From: Amphiura filiformis
Taxonomy: Eukaryota > Echinodermata > Ophiuroidea > Amphilepidida > Amphiuridae
Direction of reading: 5' to 3'
Assembly (NCBI RefSeq): GCF_039555335.1
Contig: NC_092637.1
Span: forward strand, 41,618,990 to 41,682,989
Length of the DNA stretch: 64,000 nucleotides
Part shown: positions 60,829-64,000 of the stretch, one piece after another
How the letters are laid out: every line of letters starts with the position of its first letter
Numbering within the stretch: position 1 is the first letter of the stretch
The notes under the pieces: generated by a model
What the model was told of the DNA's origin: nothing
Databases searched by the model: none
Seen by the model: only the letters and a program-made list of their open reading frames with translations
Translations under genes and position numbers: made by a program

Positions 60829-61729
60829 CCAGTCGCTTAAAACGTATTAAAATCGTAATACTGGTTGCTATAGTCTTCAACATTCAAGAAAATAATGTGT
60901 TATTAAAAAAAATAGTCTGGCCTGAAGATAAATAGTAACACATAATTGACAAAAGTTGTTAAGAAATACGTGTATAAACTGAAGGGACTTAATATTAACA
61001 ACATTTTTCAACTTGAAAGGGATATACTCTTATTTGAGTATGAAGCGAAAAATATATATTATATTGACAATCGAATTTTATCCTCCTGTCGTTTACATTG
61101 CATACAATTAATGATATTTGCATGATATAGCCTACTTAATTATAATTATCCTCATGCATGATTGATATACTTAATTATAATTATCCGGTATGCTTTGTCT
61201 TCGTGATGAATCAGTTAGTGCTATAATACGCCTAATAATTATAATAGGCCTACGTTTGGAAGATGCGTGATATACATGTAGCATGACAAGACTTGTTTTA
61301 TAATAAACCGACAATATTAAAAGTGGGGCCATATGGTATGTATAATATTGAAATAGGCTTAAGGAATTGGAGCTAATTGGACAACAACGTTTGTATGGTG
61401 TTTATGTGGAGCCATCAGACACACCAAATTGTATTCTGAATACGAAGAATAGCCTTCTGATCAAATCATTTAGATTTTTTTGAAATTCGCGATATGACAA
61501 ACTGTAGGCCTTGCGCCTATGCCAATTAGTCTTCAGAAATATACCAACAGTAATTAAACATCGCATCGACGCGACAAACCAATCAGGCGAGGCCTAATGA
61601 TGTGGTTGGTAAACTGAAATATCTTGGTTGCCTTATTTTTACCACATGTAATAATACGCTATTCTCTGTATATCTGTCTGTCTCCCGGTCTGTCTGTGAC
61701 TGCCAATTAATGTGAGGCCGTATCGTACG

Positions 61730-62420
61730 TGGCTCAAACTCGGTGGATGGGTGTAGTTCTGTCATGGCAAGAAGAAGTTTATGTTAAAGGCCGCTCGATT
61801 CAAATATCTGGAAAACACATTAAGTTGGGAGCGAGCCCGGGGAGCTGTGTAAAGTTTGGGGTGAGAGGTTAACATTGACTTGATTATATTTGAAGCCTAC
61901 TTAATGTATTGGGTTGTCCTTGTAAGTTTGCCTGGTCAACTGGATGGATTTTTAAGTCATCCGACGGATTCCGACCCCGGGGCAGGTCAAATAACTAAAA
62001 ACTGTCATATGGGCATGAAACTAGGTCGCACGGTGCTCAATCACGGTGGGTGGGTGGGTGTAGTTAGTTAAGTTCTGTCCTGGCAAGAAGAAGTTTATGT
62101 TTGCGAAGTCATCTGACCCCGGGCCCCCTCCCAGGGGTCATCTCAGGTCAAATTACTAAAAAGTGTCGTATGGGTATGGGTATGAAACTTGGTAGGTACA
62201 GTCAACATTTAAAGCCAAAATTTCAAAAGGTCATTTTGGGGTCATCCGAGATCAACCACGGGTCATCTGAGGTCAAATTAGTAAAAATTGTCGTATGAGC
62301 ATGGAACTGGGTGGTTAGGCCCTACAGTCAACATTTAGAGCCAAATTTCTGGAAGGTCATTTTGGGGTCACCAGGGTCTCTGAGATCTGTAAAAACTGTC
62401 ATATTAGATCTATATTGGGC
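61730..62420. repeat. Diverged dispersed or tandem repeat blocks
   Basis: GGGTGTAGTT...GGCAAGAAGAAGTTTATGTT occurs at about 61749-61786 and 62050-62101. From about 61980 a phrase recurs roughly every 110-180 bp: a GGTCAAAT or AGGTCAAATTA start, ACTAAAAACTGTC or a variant, ATGGGCATGAAACT, TACAGTCAACATTTA and GGTCATTTTGGGGTCA (about 61984, 62150, 62270, 62380). It looks like an old low-copy repeat; no coding capacity. Confidence 0.75.
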
Positions 62421-62614
62421 GTGAAACTTAGTGGGTACAGCACCATCAGCCAGGTAATCGCGCCCGCCCGGTCGAAAACCGCCAAATATGGCTAACCGTC
62501 TAGTAGGCCTAATGATTAATATTATCATACCGCATGCAGTTGATAATAACACTGTATGCCGCCTAGTGTCTAGCAGATCGCTTGTTTACAAAGTTGTAGG
62601 CCTACTCATTGGGT

Positions 62615-62992
62615 TTCAGTTGGGTTCTTTGTAGAACCAAAAAGGTTGTGTAGCAAGAAAAAGGTTCTTTGTAGAACCTTAAGCTTGAAGAACCTTTAAA
62701 GAATCTTAAGGGTTCTTGGTAGAACAGAAAAAAGGTTTTTTATCCAAGAAAATGATTTTTTAGTACCAAAAATGGTTAACACTACGTTTTACCTTAACTT
62801 AACTTTGTGATGAGTCCATGAATGAATGAATTAGAATGTTCCCAGGCCTATTTAAATCTTGAAGGATCTTTATAGAACCTTTTAAGGTTCTTTTTAGAAC
62901 CTCAACCTTATTACTGCTTAGGGTTCTAAATACAGGAATACAGGACAAAAAAAGGTTCTAAGTAGCACCTTTTTTTCTGAGAGTGTAGACCC
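62615..62992. repeat. GGTTCT/AGAACC inverted-repeat cluster, MITE-like
   Basis: At least eight GGTTCT and AGAACC hexamers face each other, for example GGTTCTTTGTAGAACC at 62623-62638 and AAGGTTCTTTGTAGAACCTT near 62663. The stretch ends TTTTTCTGAGAGTGTAG (about 62972-62988), which resembles the terminal CACTCTCAGAAAA string of some small DNA transposons. A matching left terminus is not evident, so the element is partial or only a self-complementary satellite. Confidence 0.6.
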
Positions 62993-63315
62993 AGTGTTCA
63001 CGTCACAGCATGCATTTTAAGTGTTCAATTGCGGTAGGCCTACCACTCTGGTCTAAGTTCACTATTATGATTTATTGGTCTTTTGGTGTCAAGTTAATAG
63101 CCAATCTTAAAGGGGCACTTCGTAATCACTGGCATCATCCCCCACCCGTCTTGCTCAGTCCACAAAACTATAATTTTAAACCATCAGTCATAGTTTTTGG
63201 ATACTGGGACTAGGGCATAATATACACATTCGTATAATTGTCTATATAAGCATGGTACACAGCATGCTACATAATTAATACCATCTCTACTGAGATAGCA
63301 CATGTAGGGGTGTGT

Positions 63316-63342
63316 ATAGCATGCTATCTACAGTAGATAGCA
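63316..63342. repeat. Overlapping perfect palindromes
   Basis: ATAGCATGCTAT (63316-63327) overlaps TGCTATCTAC-A-GTAGATAGCA (63322-63342, ten-base arms around one base). It may be the remnant of a hairpin-type element or chance. Confidence 0.7.
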
Positions 63343-63594
63343 CTGATGAGGGTTTGTTTTGGTGGTACGGTATACAATGGTCTCAACTTTTTTGGAGTAA
63401 GTATATAAAGCATATCAGATATATTCACGCTAACAACAAACACCCACACATCCCACACATGTAGGCCTATACCTGCAGACCCCCACGTTCATCAACTAGG
63501 CCTATATCTTCAATGTAGGGCCTAATTAGCTTTTGATTTTGAGCGCAGAATTCAGAAAAATAGAGTTTGAGCTCACTTTACATTATTTGGCACC

Positions 63595-63677
63595 CATGGC
63601 GACTTTGTCATTTTGGTAAATGTAGACATGATGACTTCCCTATTTTTGTAAAAGTAGCCACGGTAGTCTATCAATCA
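63595..63677. repeat. Direct repeat, right copy (partner 60781-60828)
   Basis: ATGGCGACTTTGTCATTTTG, then a second TATTTTTGTAAAAGTAG and CCACGGTAGTCTAT, so the phrase is partly doubled here. Confidence 0.75.
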
Positions 63678-64000
63678 AGTCTAAACAAAATACTATTTTA
63701 AAAGTGTCGTATTTTGCACAAAAAAAACAAAACATAAAAAGACAAAAAAAAAAAAAACAGAAATAATAAAACAAAAAACAACAAAAAGCTTGCTGCTCGC
63801 CATGACATAGCCTACGAGTCTTTTTGTTTTTTTGCATGCAGGGTAGGCAGAGTCAAAGGCGTGCTTGATTGCTTCTTTCTTTATTAGGCCTATAAACACA
63901 TTTGGAGAGTAATTTTTACAAAAATCTAAGACAGTAGCGCACTTTTCGTCTTTCAGTTCAAAACGACGATTGCTTGTGACAACAGTCAAAGGTCAGCTCA

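Larger units (their letters stand above)
60731..64000. other. Non-coding right flank
   Basis: I see no gene. Reading frames of 60-98 codons here show no recognisable domain. The DNA is AT-rich with several repeat families (listed separately), seven TAGGCCTA palindromes, a direct repeat of TACTTAATTATAATTATCC at about 61133 and 61167, and an A-rich run near 63718-63787. Confidence 0.75.

Noticed and set aside
63693-63989. 98-codon - strand frame at the right edge
   Set aside because: Half of it is low-complexity Phe/Val from an A-rich tract; no recognisable domain.

Overview
The window is dominated by a tandem array of replication-dependent histone genes from an animal. From 6124 to 60730 a unit of about 5.66 kb repeats head to tail: nine full units and a partial tenth. 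Read along the + strand, each unit carries H1(-), H3(-), H4(-), H2B(-) and H2A(+). H2B and H2A diverge from a shared spacer of about 730 bp, and H2A and the next H1 converge. I count 10 H1, 10 H3, 10 H4, 9 H2B and 9 H2A copies, plus one truncated H2B fragment left of an assembly gap. None has introns. Each ends in the histone 3' stem-loop plus a purine-rich downstream element, the mark of cell-cycle-regulated, non-polyadenylated histone mRNA. TATA boxes, cap-like CATTC sites, CCAAT boxes (H3, H2A), the ATGCAAAT octamer (H2B) and a GCGGACGT site (H4 and H1) are visible.

Organism: probably a marine invertebrate deuterostome (echinoderm or hemichordate-like). The hints are Cys73 in H4 and Glu81 in H3, both of which I recall from sea urchins, and a flank strongly enriched in the palindrome TAGGCCTA. 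The assignment is an inference. The gene order differs from the classic sea urchin early quintet, where all five genes share a strand.

Layout: 1-3028 is a decayed non-LTR retrotransposon (LINE, CR1/L2-like) on the - strand, with endonuclease and reverse transcriptase regions, running off the left edge. 3029-5409 is non-coding and holds two sets of diverged direct repeats, possibly the element's 5' region. 5410-5621 is a truncated H2B gene, followed by unrelated sequence and an N gap (5923-6123). The array follows. Right of 60730 lies a non-coding flank with diverged repeats, an inverted-repeat-rich MITE-like stretch and many TAGGCCTA palindromes.

The units are nearly identical, yet their differences pile up at a few fixed places, several inside codons of the most conserved proteins. 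Eight of nine H2B copies carry the same 2-bp deletion, five of nine H2A copies are broken, and no complete unit encodes five intact histones. Four of ten H4 copies are altered in the three codons for A15-K16-R17. Either this is a systematic sequencing or consensus artefact at particular motifs, or the array contains very unusual localized variation. That question is the most important thing to check here.
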